Positions 46,011 to 55,611 of a stretch of 64,000 nucleotides of DNA are shown here, one piece after another. This DNA comes from Dolichospermum sp. UHCC 0259 (GTDB lineage Bacteria; Cyanobacteriota; Cyanobacteriia; Cyanobacteriales; Nostocaceae), in the NCBI RefSeq assembly GCF_009711935.1, contig NZ_VIKX01000070.1, positions 1 through 64,000 of the forward strand. The letters are read 5' to 3'. The translations under genes and the position numbers were made by a program. The notes beneath the pieces are model-generated. The model was not told the origin of the DNA. It searched no databases and saw nothing but the letters and a program-made list of their open reading frames with translations. Position 1 is the first letter of the stretch; each line of letters starts with the position of its first letter.

Positions 46011-46295
46011 ATGACTATTTACGTTGGAAATCTCTCCTACCAAGCTACCGAAGCAGACCTAAAAAGCGTATTTGCTGATTATGGCGAAGTTAAAAGAGTT
46101 GTGTTACCTACAGACCGTGAAACCGGAAGACTGCGGGGCTTTGCCTTTGTTGACATGATGGACGATAGTCAAGAAGACAAAGCTGTTACAGAATTAGATG
46201 GTGCAGAATGGATGGGTCGTCAATTGAGAGTTAACAAAGCAAAACCACGAGAGGATAACCGAAGAGAGGATAACCGACGAGGTAGTTGGGGGTAA
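46011..46295 (+). CDS. rbp: RRM-type RNA-binding protein
   Basis: 94 residues: a single RRM with RNP2 IYVGNL (3-8) and RNP1 RGFAFVDM, then a short basic Arg/Asn/Asp-rich tail (REDNRREDNRRGSWG). It matches the cyanobacterial Rbp family, many of which are cold-induced and localise mRNAs near membranes. The short Gly-poor tail sets it near RbpD/RbpF-like types; this is inference. Start ATG at 46011. Confidence 0.93.
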   Translation: MTIYVGNLSYQATEADLKSVFADYGEVKRVVLPTDRETGRLRGFAFVDMMDDSQEDKAVTELDGAEWMGRQLRVNKAKPREDNRREDNRRGSWG

Positions 46296-46794
46296 AAAAA
46301 CCAGATTTTTAACTAAACAAGCAATTAGATAGTTAAAGTTTGCTAATCTAGGTTGGCTATGGATAATAGGTAACTGGTAAGATTATTTTATTACCTATTG
46401 CCTATTATTTCCTAAGTAATAATTTCCCTTAAATTCCGATACTGTACCTTATGAATCTGCAATAGGCTATACTAAGGACAGATATATAAAGAAATAATTA
46501 AGAGTCCTATTATCTATCGCGGTGATCATTCTCAAATTAGAGCCAGGGATCACAATGGAATGAAAGTGATTCTGAAAAAGTTGTCAGATTGGTTCATTCG
46601 CAAGTCTGATATTTAGGCAATCACGAACTGTATTCTGTGGTAAAGCTGTAGGATAAACAACAATGCTCGCCATTGCGTCAGCTAATATTACAGTCTGTAA
46701 GTGCGACTAGCCAAAGTTACTAAAAACTTATTGAGTATGGATATTGCCAGAGACTTGTTTTGATGATAGGGTAGGTTGAGTTTCAGTTTTCAAG
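46296..46794. other. Gene-free interval before nsiR1 array
   Basis: About 500 bp with no convincing ORF. Short inverted segments around 46363-46418 (GGTAACTGG / TTACCTATTGCC) may end the rbp transcript. It probably forms part of a long untranslated region or antisense zone of the nsiR1/hetF locus. Confidence 0.45.
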
Positions 46795-46853
46795 AAAAAA
46801 CCCCCAGTGGATGTTAGCCAGCTAGGGGAGTTTAGTTATCAGGGTGCATCTAC
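46795..46853 (-). ncRNA. nsiR1: NsiR1-type small RNA, copy 1
   Basis: The minus strand reads GATGCACCCTGATAAC, then CCCCTAGCTGGCTAACATCC, then CTGGGGG and a U-run, i.e. a rho-independent terminator at 46795-46828. A TCCGGA (DIF1-like) motif lies at 46885-46890, about 35 bases before the expected start. Ends are estimated. The spacing to copy 2 is 171 bp. Confidence 0.85.
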
Positions 46854-46964
46854 CAACTAAATGTTCTCAAGTGCATAACGATATTCCGGATAAATTTATA
46901 TTTAACAAGTTTGTTTTGAGTTCAGGGGTCAACTAACCAGAGGTTTTTGACAACGGTAGGAAAA

Positions 46965-47022
46965 GAAAAAACCCCCAGAGGTGTTAGCCAGCTAGGGGAA
47001 GTTAGTTATCAGGGTGCATCTA
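46965..47022 (-). ncRNA. nsiR1: NsiR1-type small RNA, copy 2
   Basis: Terminator stem CCCCTAG/CTGGGGG with the T-run at 46966-46971 (as read on the minus strand). TCCGGA motif at 47055-47060. It forms part of an exact 144 bp periodicity with copies 3 and 4. Confidence 0.88.
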
Positions 47023-47108
47023 CTTGTTAATTGTTCTAGGTTTCTATGTGATGCTCCGGAAAAAAAATGGGTATAGGGCAATAATTGTGTGGTGCTAATT
47101 ACAGACAA

Positions 47109-47166
47109 GAAAAAACCCCCAGAGGTGTTAGCCAGCTAGGGGAAGTTAGTTATCAGGGTGCATCTA
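47109..47166 (-). ncRNA. nsiR1: NsiR1-type small RNA, copy 3
   Basis: Identical to copy 2 over the sRNA body and promoter, 144 bp away. TCCGGA at 47199-47204. Confidence 0.88.
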
Positions 47167-47252
47167 CTTGTTAATTGTTCTAGGTTTCTATGTGATGCTC
47201 CGGAAAAAAAATGGGTATAGGGCAATAATTGTGTGGTGCTAATTACAGACAA

Positions 47253-47310
47253 GAAAAAACCCCCAGAGGTGTTAGCCAGCTAGGGGAAGTTAGTTATCAG
47301 GGTGCATCTA
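47253..47310 (-). ncRNA. nsiR1: NsiR1-type small RNA, copy 4
   Basis: The body is identical to copies 2 and 3, but the upstream promoter spacer differs (GTTCATTGTTTTTAACTTATGC). TCCGGA at 47343-47348. Confidence 0.88.
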
Positions 47311-47384
47311 CTTGTTAACTGTTCATTGTTTTTAACTTATGCTCCGGAAAAAATTACCCAAAAATTGCTGTTTGTCACATACCG

Positions 47385-47462
47385 AAAAAATTCCTGTGGC
47401 TGGTGGTTGGGTAGGGGAGTTGGTTGTTGGGATCTTATCTACTTAATAGTTTATCTACAAAT
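47385..47462 (-). pseudogene. Decayed NsiR1 copy
   Basis: The segment CTGTGGCTGGTGGTTGGGTA...GGGATCTTATCTACTTAATAG aligns with the other units base by base but has lost the CCCCC half of the terminator stem and has no TCCGGA upstream. It lies about 131 bp from copy 4, close to the period. It should no longer be expressed. Confidence 0.65.
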
Positions 47463-47510
47463 GCTTAGAAACGTTCTTGTCACCCAGGAACGTTTTTTAT
47501 TTACCAAAAT

Positions 47511-47573
47511 GAAAAAAGAAAACCCCTAGTGAATTTTGGTCAACTAGGGGGATTGAAGATCAAGGTGCATCTA
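47511..47573 (-). ncRNA. nsiR1: NsiR1-type small RNA, copy 5 (hetF-proximal, divergent)
   Basis: A divergent but functional-looking copy: GATGCACCTTGATC, stem CCCCCTAGTTGACC...CACTAGGGG with compensatory changes relative to the other copies, then a T-rich end. TCCGGA at 47606-47611. The stem is kept while its sequence changed, which supports selection on structure. Confidence 0.85.
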
Positions 47574-47611
47574 CCAATAAACAGTTCTTTCCGGGGATCA
47601 AGCAATCCGGA

Positions 47612-47959
47612 TAAAGTCATGGCAGCCCAATAGGTATAAAACCTTTGTTAAACACATCTGAAACATTAGCATGGCAAAATACATCTAAGGTATTGGCAGG
47701 GTTAGTCACTTATGACATTATTCTCAAAGGCAATACTGCTAATTGTTCTATATTTCTTTCTGTGGGGTGAACGGGATCATGTTTGCCGATGCCAGAACAG
47801 TTAATGTTTAGGGCATATAATTACAATGGATAGAGATTTAAATGTGGGTTATAACCTACTGAATGTACGAAAGGAATTTGTACGGTTGGCTGATCCGAAA
47901 GTTACGCACGTGGACAAGAAGTAGTATTCTACCTTGGTGGAGGCGGGAAATAAACAGCA
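47612..47959 (+). promoter_or_regulatory. hetF leader region
   Basis: Gene-free 348 bp between the last nsiR1 copy and hetF. It ends in a strong ribosome-binding site (GGTGGAGGCGGG, 47936-47947) 12 bases before the ATG. In Anabaena the hetF mRNA has a very long 5' leader overlapping the nsiR1 array; the same is inferred here. Confidence 0.6.
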
Positions 47960-50491
47960 ATGTATGGCTTGCGCCACGTTGTGCTATCAGCATTGTCTAA
48001 GTTTTATGGAGCAGAAATTGTGACCCAGGAATTTCACCTTTCCGCAACGCCGGTGGGGAAAAATGACTATCTGGTGAGGACGGAACAAGTTGCGCCTGGG
48101 GTGCCGGTGGCAGAAGAACTGGTGCATTGGCCTGTGGCTGAGTGGTTGGCTGCGGCTGGGGATTTAATGGATGATCCTTTGCAGTCGGTGTTGCAGGGGA
48201 ATATGGTAGCCAGAAACTCTGTTAACTTGGTGGCCTTGGGACAAGATTTGTATAATGCGTTGTTTCAGGGAACGCTGCGAGATAGTTGGATTACTGCCCA
48301 AGGTATTGCCCAAAATCACCAACAGGTGCTGCGGCTAAGATTGGGACTGAAGGATACGCGGTTGGCGCGGTTGCCGTGGGAAATTATGCACGCGGGCGAT
48401 CGCCCTTTAGCTACTGGGCCTTATATTACCTTTGCCCGTTACCAAAGTGGGATTGTCCCACCATCGCGTTTACCAACTCATCATCTGCCCACGTCGCCGG
48501 AAGCACGGGGGATCAGAGTGTTAATGGTCATTTCTGCACCTACTGATTTAGTCCGGCTGGATTTACTCAAACAAGAAGCTATTAATCTCAAGGCAGAACT
48601 GCACCGGCAAACATTAAAAGTGGCTGATGGTAATCATCATCTGCCAGAAATTGAATTGACTGTTTTAGATCAACCGGGACGGGAAGAACTTACCCAAGCT
48701 TTAGAACAGGGACATTACCATATCCTCCATTATTCTGGTCATAGCAATGTGGGTGGCAATGGTGGACAAATTTATTTAGTGAGTAAAAAAACTGGTTTAA
48801 CAGAAACTCTCAGTGGGGATGATTTAGCTGGGCTGCTGGTAAATAATAATATTCAAATGGCAGTGTTTAATTCCTGTTTGGGGGCATATCGGGCGAGGTC
48901 TGAGGTGGCTGAAGATTCAGGCGAACGGAACTTAACTGAAAGTTTGGTCAAACGAGGCATTAGAAGTATTTTGGCGATGTCAGAGCGCATCCCTGATGAG
49001 GTGGCGTTGACGCTGACGCAGTTGTTTTACCACAATTTGGGTCAGGGCTATGCTTTAGATTTATGTGTAAGTCGAGTCCGTCAAGGTTTAATTTCTGCCT
49101 ATGGTTCTCAACAGATGTACTGGGCTTTGCCGATTTTGTATCTTCAGCGAGAATTTGATGGCTGTTTGACACCACAAGTTAATTTATCTGGCTATTCTGA
49201 GTTGCTGAAGGAATATCAGCCGCCTAAGCCGACCAATAGTTATAATTATGCTGCTGTAGCCAGTAATATTGAGAGTATGATGGCTATAGATGATATTCTT
49301 AATCCTAATTTTGGGCAGGAAACGACGGAGGTAGACTGGCTAGGGGAGGATACTTGGGGTGATCTGGTAGATGAAATTGAGTATGATGACCCTAGTTATA
49401 ATGAGGACTCAGCAATAGTTTCCGATTTGTTTCGTCAGCTTGGCAAGCCGGTGACTAAGGCTGAAGAACCAAGTATGAAGGCGGAATTAATCGAGGAGAA
49501 TCATCATTATCAGTCGGAAATGCAGGTTGCCCCCCCGAAACAAAATTTAGATTGGGGAAATGTCCCGACTCAGATTACCCCAACTCCTGTGAATTTTGAG
49601 CAGCGTGAGGTAAATCCTCAGTTATCACCATCACCTGTAACTCCCAAGGGTAATCGCTTTCACCGGACAAAATCACCATTGTTGTATGGTTTGCTAGGCG
49701 CAGGTGTAATTACTATTATGGTTGGGATTGGTTGGTGGTGGCATCAACGACAAGCACAGAAGTCTTCTGATGTTCCACCCATTCCTGGAGAAAATTTCAC
49801 AAGTAATCAGTATCCACGCATTAATTTAGCTAGTTCATCTACGGGAATTGTTACGGCTACGGCTACGGCACAGTTGAGTCAAGGTAATTTAAAGTCTGGG
49901 TTGGATGCTGTTAATGAGTTACTGAATCGTGGGGCCTTTGCGGCTGCGGAAACGGCTTTAAATTTGATTCCTGTTGAGGATGCGGAAAATCCATCTGTGA
50001 ACTTTTTTCGGGGACGTTTAGCTTGGCAGTCAGTGCAAACGAACAATAATAAGTATAGTATTGATGATGCCCGTCGTTATTGGGCTAGGGCTGTACAGAA
50101 TCAGCCAGATTCTCTTTTGTATAATAATTCTTTGGGATTTGCCTATTATGCGGAGAATAATCTCAATTATGCTAATGATGCTTGGTTTAAGTCTCTGAGT
50201 TTAGCTTTAAAACCTCAACAGAATCAAGGTTCAGGTCCGGTGAAATATCCCCAAATAGCGGGAGAAACGGAGGCTTTGACGGCTTATGCTGGGTTAGCGT
50301 TGGGTTTATATAAATCAGCTAAGAATCAACCTGCTGATAAAGGCCAGCAATATTTACAGGAAGCGATTAAACTGCGACAGATGGTGATTCAAAATGCACC
50401 AGCAGACTTTACTATTGAGAGGTTATCACAAAATTGGCTATGGACGGAACAGGCGATCGCTGATTGGCAGGGTCTGGGACAGGCAAAATGA
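47960..50491 (+). CDS. hetF: HetF, CHAT-domain heterocyst differentiation protein
   Basis: 843 residues. The CHAT (caspase-like) domain spans about 110-400 with the catalytic pair His261 (HILHYSGHS) and Cys306 (AVFNSCLGA). A linker and one membrane helix follow (about 572-592, LLGAGVITIMVGIGWWW), then a helical TPR-like C-terminus (about 640-840). HetF is required for heterocyst formation and for HetR turnover in Anabaena and Nostoc, where the corresponding Cys is essential. The tandem nsiR1 array directly upstream and antisense makes the identification firm. The start has a strong GGAGG-type site. Confidence 0.95.
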   Translation: MYGLRHVVLSALSKFYGAEIVTQEFHLSATPVGKNDYLVRTEQVAPGVPVAEELVHWPVAEWLAAAGDLMDDPLQSVLQGNMVARNSVNLVALGQDLYNALFQGTLRDSWITAQGIAQNHQQVLRLRLGLKDTRLARLPWEIMHAGDRPLATGPYITFARYQSGIVPPSRLPTHHLPTSPEARGIRVLMVISAPTDLVRLDLLKQEAINLKAELHRQTLKVADGNHHLPEIELTVLDQPGREELTQALEQGHYHILHYSGHSNVGGNGGQIYLVSKKTGLTETLSGDDLAGLLVNNNIQMAVFNSCLGAYRARSEVAEDSGERNLTESLVKRGIRSILAMSERIPDEVALTLTQLFYHNLGQGYALDLCVSRVRQGLISAYGSQQMYWALPILYLQREFDGCLTPQVNLSGYSELLKEYQPPKPTNSYNYAAVASNIESMMAIDDILNPNFGQETTEVDWLGEDTWGDLVDEIEYDDPSYNEDSAIVSDLFRQLGKPVTKAEEPSMKAELIEENHHYQSEMQVAPPKQNLDWGNVPTQITPTPVNFEQREVNPQLSPSPVTPKGNRFHRTKSPLLYGLLGAGVITIMVGIGWWWHQRQAQKSSDVPPIPGENFTSNQYPRINLASSSTGIVTATATAQLSQGNLKSGLDAVNELLNRGAFAAAETALNLIPVEDAENPSVNFFRGRLAWQSVQTNNNKYSIDDARRYWARAVQNQPDSLLYNNSLGFAYYAENNLNYANDAWFKSLSLALKPQQNQGSGPVKYPQIAGETEALTAYAGLALGLYKSAKNQPADKGQQYLQEAIKLRQMVIQNAPADFTIERLSQNWLWTEQAIADWQGLGQAK

Positions 50492-50633
50492 TCACTTTTG
50501 CCAAAAAATAGTCCATAATGGGAAATGTGAAAAAAGTGTGAAATCCCATCCATCAGGCTGAAATTAAATAACTATGGCTATATTCACAGCGTGAGACAAT
50601 GAATCTGCTTAGATATATAAACGACGTTATTAG

Positions 50634-50990
<357 letters not shown>

Positions 50991-51026
50991 GTAGTCAGTA
51001 TTTGATACTGTTTATCTAAAAAATAG

Positions 51027-51070
51027 GCGTTGCTGATTTTGTAAATGTGAAAACAGGAAATCAGCAACGC
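51027..51070 (+). terminator. Hairpin 3' of glnB
   Basis: Perfect 13 bp arms GCGTTGCTGATTT (51027-51039) and complement (51058-51070) enclose an 18 bp loop, then TGTTTATT. It is also a dispersed repeat family in Nostocales. The remaining 270 bp up to the kinase gene show no gene. Confidence 0.75.
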
Positions 51071-51343
51071 TGTTTATTAAGTATAAGGTTGGCGATTTAT
51101 CTCAGTAGGTGAACAGACAAAACAGAACTATGTAACAAAAAATAAATTTTAAGCACAATCAAATTCAGTAGTTAGTTTAAATTAGTATTATGGCGGTATG
51201 CACTTGGATGAGATACAGTGATTAAATTGCAAAACCTGTAGGGGCGGGGTTTCCTCAGCCTCGATTGTATTGTATCTGAAGGATAACCGCTATAGTTTTG
51301 GAATACAAGCTTAAGGACAAGCAATTTCAACACATCGCAATTA

Positions 51344-53002
51344 ATGATGAAAAAAAGTGACTTGAATTTTCCTCAATATAAAATCTATCATTGGTTAAAG
51401 AATTTACCGAATCAACTGACATTACTCCCATCTCAAGTTGTCAGTGTAAGTGTATTTTTAACGTTATGTTTATTTGTTCCCCAAATTTGGATATCTTGGC
51501 ACGCATATCTAAATTTTAATAATATTATTAAACATGAGTTAAAACTTCAAAATTTGAGTGATAGAATTACTTATTTAGATGAAGTGTTAACCATGTCAGC
51601 AAGAATGAATGCTGCTACAGGTAATTCTCTTTGGGAACGACGTTATAAATCATTTGAACCACAGTTAGATGCGGTAATTAAGGAATCTATTAAACTAGCA
51701 CCTCAAGCTTATGCCTCTGAAGCTGCTAAGGAGACTGACATTGCTAATCAGAATTTAGTGGCAATGGAATATGAATCATTTAATTTAGTTCAAAGGGGTA
51801 AAAACCAATTGGCACAAAAACTTTTAGCTAGTCGCCAATATGAACTTCAAAAACAAAAATATGCTGCTGGTGTTGCTAGTCGCAATCAAGAAATTTTTCA
51901 ACAACTTCAGGTTAAAATTAATGAATATCGGCAAGGATTATTTTGGTCAATCTTTGTTTCTGCGGTGAGTTTATTCATGCTGATGATAGCGTGGATGTTT
52001 GTATTGCAATTATTACAAGGATATGTAAAAGGCAGAAAAATTGCCCAAGATGCCTTAGAGAAAAGTAATCAAAATTTAGAAAATTCAGTAGAAAAACGAA
52101 CACAGGAATTGCAGGAAAAAAATAGCGAATTGCAACAAACTCTCCAAGAATTACAACAAACGCAATTACAATTAATTCAAACAGAAAAAATGTCTTCCTT
52201 GGGGCAAATGATAGCGGGGATTGCCCATGAAATTAATAATCCTGTTAATTTTATCTACGGAAATATAATTCATAGTCAGCAATATAGCCAAGAATTATTT
52301 ACATTAGTAGAATTATATCAGCAACATTATCCTGACCCTCCGCAGATTATAGCGGAAGAACTTGAGGCGATAGATGTGGATTTCTTAAAGGAAGATTTCA
52401 CTAAATTGCTGCAATCTATGCAGATTGGTGCAGAGAGAATTAAGGCAATTATTCAATCTCTTCGTAATTTTTCTCGTTTGGATGAAGCGGAAATCAAAGA
52501 AGTTGATATTCACGAAGGTATTGATGGGACATTGATGATTTTGTCTCATCGCTTCAAAGAAACAAATAATAACGCTAAAATTACTTTAATCAAAGAGTAC
52601 GGTTCTCTACCTTTAGTGAATTGTTATCCTAGTCAGCTTAATCAAGTTTTTATGAATATTCTGGCTAATGCTATTGATGCTGTGAGCGATCGCCATTTAC
52701 ATTATACAATAGATGAAATGAAAAATAACCCCAATCAGATATGGGTTAGAACTGAAGTTACAGATGAAAATTGGATATTAGTTCGGATTATTGATAATGG
52801 TCTTGGCATTTCTGAAGAAATTAATTCTAAGCTGTTTGATCCGTTTTTTACCACCAAACCAGTAGGTAAAGGTACAGGACTGGGGTTATCAATTAGTTAC
52901 AAAATTATAGTGGATAAACATCATGGCAGGTTGTCTTGCAAGTCCACACCTAACCAAGGTACAGAATTTACGATTGAAATCCCTATTAATCAATCATTGT
53001 AA
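51344..53002 (+). CDS. Membrane-bound sensor histidine kinase
   Basis: 552 residues. Two membrane helices (about 30-50 and 205-228) border a ~150-residue periplasmic helical sensor. A coiled coil (about 235-285, EKRTQELQEKNSELQQTLQELQ split here) leads to HisKA with the phospho-accepting His in AGIAHEINNPVNF, and a HATPase with NILANAIDA, IIDNGLGI and GKGTGLGLSIS. No response regulator gene is adjacent, so it is an orphan kinase. Signal unknown. Confidence 0.92.
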   Translation: MMKKSDLNFPQYKIYHWLKNLPNQLTLLPSQVVSVSVFLTLCLFVPQIWISWHAYLNFNNIIKHELKLQNLSDRITYLDEVLTMSARMNAATGNSLWERRYKSFEPQLDAVIKESIKLAPQAYASEAAKETDIANQNLVAMEYESFNLVQRGKNQLAQKLLASRQYELQKQKYAAGVASRNQEIFQQLQVKINEYRQGLFWSIFVSAVSLFMLMIAWMFVLQLLQGYVKGRKIAQDALEKSNQNLENSVEKRTQELQEKNSELQQTLQELQQTQLQLIQTEKMSSLGQMIAGIAHEINNPVNFIYGNIIHSQQYSQELFTLVELYQQHYPDPPQIIAEELEAIDVDFLKEDFTKLLQSMQIGAERIKAIIQSLRNFSRLDEAEIKEVDIHEGIDGTLMILSHRFKETNNNAKITLIKEYGSLPLVNCYPSQLNQVFMNILANAIDAVSDRHLHYTIDEMKNNPNQIWVRTEVTDENWILVRIIDNGLGISEEINSKLFDPFFTTKPVGKGTGLGLSISYKIIVDKHHGRLSCKSTPNQGTEFTIEIPINQSL

Positions 53003-53454
53003 AGTTTACCATAACCTAATTGCCAATTATTTATTTGCTTTAAGTCATTCATTTTGCCTGCAAAGATATATTTAAGTGCAGTGCGTGTTTGTAAATATCC
53101 TCTGACTAAATAATGGTCTGGTTTAAGGTTAATGTCATCTATGGCTTGAGTAAATTTAATTGCAATTCCACAAAAGGTTTTATTAACTGGTAAGTTAACT
53201 TTCATAAACTCGTCATATACATAATTATTTGGCAGCATAAATACAGCATATACATGATGTTGACCCAACCAAGGACGGACTACTATTTTCTCAGGATGGA
53301 TATAAGATTGTGTAATTTGGCTAACCATAAATCCCTCTTTTTCACAGGGTAAGTTTGGTAATTTATCTAAGCACTTCACAAAGCCAATGATGATCACTAA
53401 AGTCAAAGAAAATAAAAAATAAGGGAGTTGACGGTTTCGCACTGCTAGTATCAA
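52990..53454 (-). CDS. Hypothetical secreted or anchored protein
   Basis: 154 residues with one N-terminal hydrophobic segment (about 11-27) and a beta-rich remainder. No family is recognised. Its 3' end overlaps the convergent kinase gene by 13 bp. Length and codon use look genuine. Confidence 0.65.
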   Translation of the reverse strand: MILAVRNRQLPYFLFSLTLVIIIGFVKCLDKLPNLPCEKEGFMVSQITQSYIHPEKIVVRPWLGQHHVYAVFMLPNNYVYDEFMKVNLPVNKTFCGIAIKFTQAIDDINLKPDHYLVRGYLQTRTALKYIFAGKMNDLKQINNWQLGYGKLYND

Positions 53455-53667
53455 TAATTATTTATGGTTTTCATATTAATAGGATACCCAAAATAATAAA
53501 GTGTATTGCTACACAACTACTATTGCGGCTTATGATAATCAATATATCATTTAGTATCCGTAATTACTGCCATGAATAGGACTCTAGTTTGAATTACTGT
53601 GTTAAATTTTGCCAAAGGTCAGGCATAATACTGTTTATGTTTGCACTTCTTCGCTGAATATAACTAA

Positions 53668-54858
53668 ATGAAAAGGATATTTTGGCAAAAAATTAGATTG
53701 TGGTGGTTATTTTTAATATCTTGCGGTCTTGTTTGGTCTATGATCATCCTATTACCAGTGTGGGCAAATTCTATTAATACCCTTCAACAACAACAGCAAC
53801 AAGTTCAGCAACAACGTAAAAATGTGATTCAGGAACAGAATCGCTTAACTAACTTACAAACAGAGGCACAAAAACACCTTGGTGGTTTGAATCAAAATTT
53901 GCAAATTACTAATAATTATATCCAAGATAGTGAAATAAAATTACAACAAGCTAACCAAATTCTTCAGCAATTAGAAACTAATTTGTTTATTGCAGAACGT
54001 GATTATGAAAACCGCCAAATGTCTACAGTAGCCAGGTTACGGTTTCTGCAACGTTCCCCAACTTCTCAAGGGTGGGCGGTTTTATTACAAAGTCAAAATA
54101 TTAGTGATTTTATCAGTCGTCGTTATCGCCTTAAATTAGTTTATCAGGCAGATCAAGGAATTTTAGCCAAATTATCTCAACAAGCAAATTTATTAATTAA
54201 ACAAAGAACAGAAGTAGCAGGACAAAAAAATCAAATTGCTTTAATTAGAGAACAATTATTAGCCCAAAAAGCCGATTACCAAAATCAAGCACAATCACAA
54301 ACGGAATTAGTCCAACGTTTAAATAATGATAGATTGGCACTAGAAGCCGCCCAAAATCAACTAGAACAAGATTCCCAAAATCTCACCATTTTAATTCAAC
54401 AGAAAATAGCCGAACAAAAAGCCTTAGAAGCAGCCAGGGCGAAAACCGCGAGTAAAAATGTGATTATTCCCGGTACAGGTATCTTTGCACTTCCTAGTGA
54501 TGCACCCACCAGTAGCCCCTTTGGTTGGCGTATACACCCAATTCTGGGTTATCGGCGGTTTCATGCCGGTTTAGACTTTGCCGCCGGCTATGGGAGTATA
54601 ATTCGTGCCGCAGATTCAGGGACGGTGATTTTTGCCGGTTGGTATGGTGGTTATGGTAAAGCCGTGATTATTAGCCATAGTCAGGGGATAACCACCCTCT
54701 ATGGACACACCAGCGAATTATATGTCAGTGAAGGACAAACTGTACAGAAAGGACAAGCGATCGCTGCTGTTGGTTCTACAGGCCTATCCACCGGACCCCA
54801 CCTCCATTTTGAAGTCCGTCGTGATGGTACACCTGTTGATCCAGCAAATTACTTATAA
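53668..54858 (+). CDS. M23 family murein peptidase (EnvC/NlpD-like)
   Basis: 396 residues. Signal anchor (about 10-34). Long coiled coil (about 38-260, Gln-rich). LytM/M23 domain from about 275 with HAGLDFAAGYGS (HxxxD) and GPHLHFEVR (HxH) zinc ligands, all present, so it should be an active endopeptidase. EnvC-like proteins of this layout control amidases or cut peptidoglycan at division. It is transcribed alone, with a tRNA 50 bp downstream. Confidence 0.92.
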   Translation: MKRIFWQKIRLWWLFLISCGLVWSMIILLPVWANSINTLQQQQQQVQQQRKNVIQEQNRLTNLQTEAQKHLGGLNQNLQITNNYIQDSEIKLQQANQILQQLETNLFIAERDYENRQMSTVARLRFLQRSPTSQGWAVLLQSQNISDFISRRYRLKLVYQADQGILAKLSQQANLLIKQRTEVAGQKNQIALIREQLLAQKADYQNQAQSQTELVQRLNNDRLALEAAQNQLEQDSQNLTILIQQKIAEQKALEAARAKTASKNVIIPGTGIFALPSDAPTSSPFGWRIHPILGYRRFHAGLDFAAGYGSIIRAADSGTVIFAGWYGGYGKAVIISHSQGITTLYGHTSELYVSEGQTVQKGQAIAAVGSTGLSTGPHLHFEVRRDGTPVDPANYL

Positions 54859-54907
54859 TTGAATTCTATTTAAATTCAAAAAGTATGTTATACTATCAAA
54901 AGTATAA

Positions 54908-54980
54908 GGGCGCGTGGCTCAGTGGATAGAGCAACAGGTTCCGGTCCTGTAGATCGGGGGTTCGAATCCCTCCGCGCTCA
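54908..54980 (+). tRNA. tRNA-Arg (anticodon CCG)
   Basis: 73 nt cloverleaf: acceptor GGGCGCG/CGCGCTC with one G-U pair, D-arm GGCTCAGTGGATAGAGC, anticodon stem ACAGG/CCTGT with loop TTCCGGT (CCG), T-arm GGGGGTTCGAATCCCTC, discriminator A. The CCA is not encoded. Confidence 0.97.
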
Positions 54981-55183
54981 CTTTTATTTTCTTTGGGATT
55001 TGAATTAGCCTTCCATGACAAAAACCATTGATTATTTCAACTTCATCATGGTGAATATATTATCTTTATACATAATTTTCCCTAATTCTGAAGCTATTTT
55101 ATATACTTGGTCTTTCATTAACTAGCCCACCACTAGCGACCAAAGCTATAGCATTTTGTCAAAAACTACATCTAAAATTAATA

Positions 55184-55267
55184 TGCGGAACCCGGGACTT
55201 GAACCCGGAAGCCCGTGAAGGCACTAGAACCTGAATCTAGCGCGTCTACCAATTCCGCCAGTTCCGC
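55184..55267 (-). tRNA. tRNA-Leu (anticodon CAG)
   Basis: 84 nt with a class II long variable arm: acceptor GCGGAAC/GTTCCGC, D-arm GGCGGAATTGGTAGACGC, anticodon stem CTAGA/TCTAG with loop TTCAGGT (CAG), variable arm TGCCTTCACGGGC, T-arm CCGGGTTCAAGTCCCGG, discriminator A. It has no intron, unlike cyanobacterial tRNA-Leu(UAA). Confidence 0.97.
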
Positions 55268-55295
55268 AGAAATCTAATCTTATTAACAGTTTATC

Positions 55296-55324
55296 ATTAT
55301 TGCCCGATTTTTTTTATTTGTCAA
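55296..55324 (-). promoter_or_regulatory. Promoter of tRNA-Leu
   Basis: On the minus strand TTGACA (55324-55319), a 17 base spacer, and AATAAT (55301-55296), placing the start about 20 bases before the tRNA. This is one of the few near-consensus promoters in the window. Confidence 0.75.
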
Positions 55325-55611
55325 GATAAAGATTTGCCAGAATAGAGACAGAACAACTTTAAAATTTTGTTCACATCTAGCCAATCCCCATTTTTGCAAT
55401 CAAGCCGGCATAGTGCATGATAGAATCTAACGACTTTATGGCATTTGACAACTTAGAGAAAACTCTTCTTTGCTTTTAGCTAGAGGATAATCAACTTAGA
55501 ATCAAAACCAACATCAAACCTTTATAATTACGTACTTTTGGAGGTAGGCTTATTAATTCTTCTAGCAGCTTACCAGATGCCAAGTCTTCACTAGCAACAG
55601 ACTCCTCAGTC

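Noticed and set aside
47302-47529. 75-codon plus-strand frame inside the nsiR1 array
   Set aside because: Lies across an sRNA unit, the decayed copy and spacers; composition not protein-like.
46795-47611. Regular array that at first looks like a CRISPR
   Set aside because: Units are ~58-95 bp with their own terminators and TCCGGA motifs, spacers between copies 2-4 are identical, and no cas genes are present. It is the nsiR1 array.
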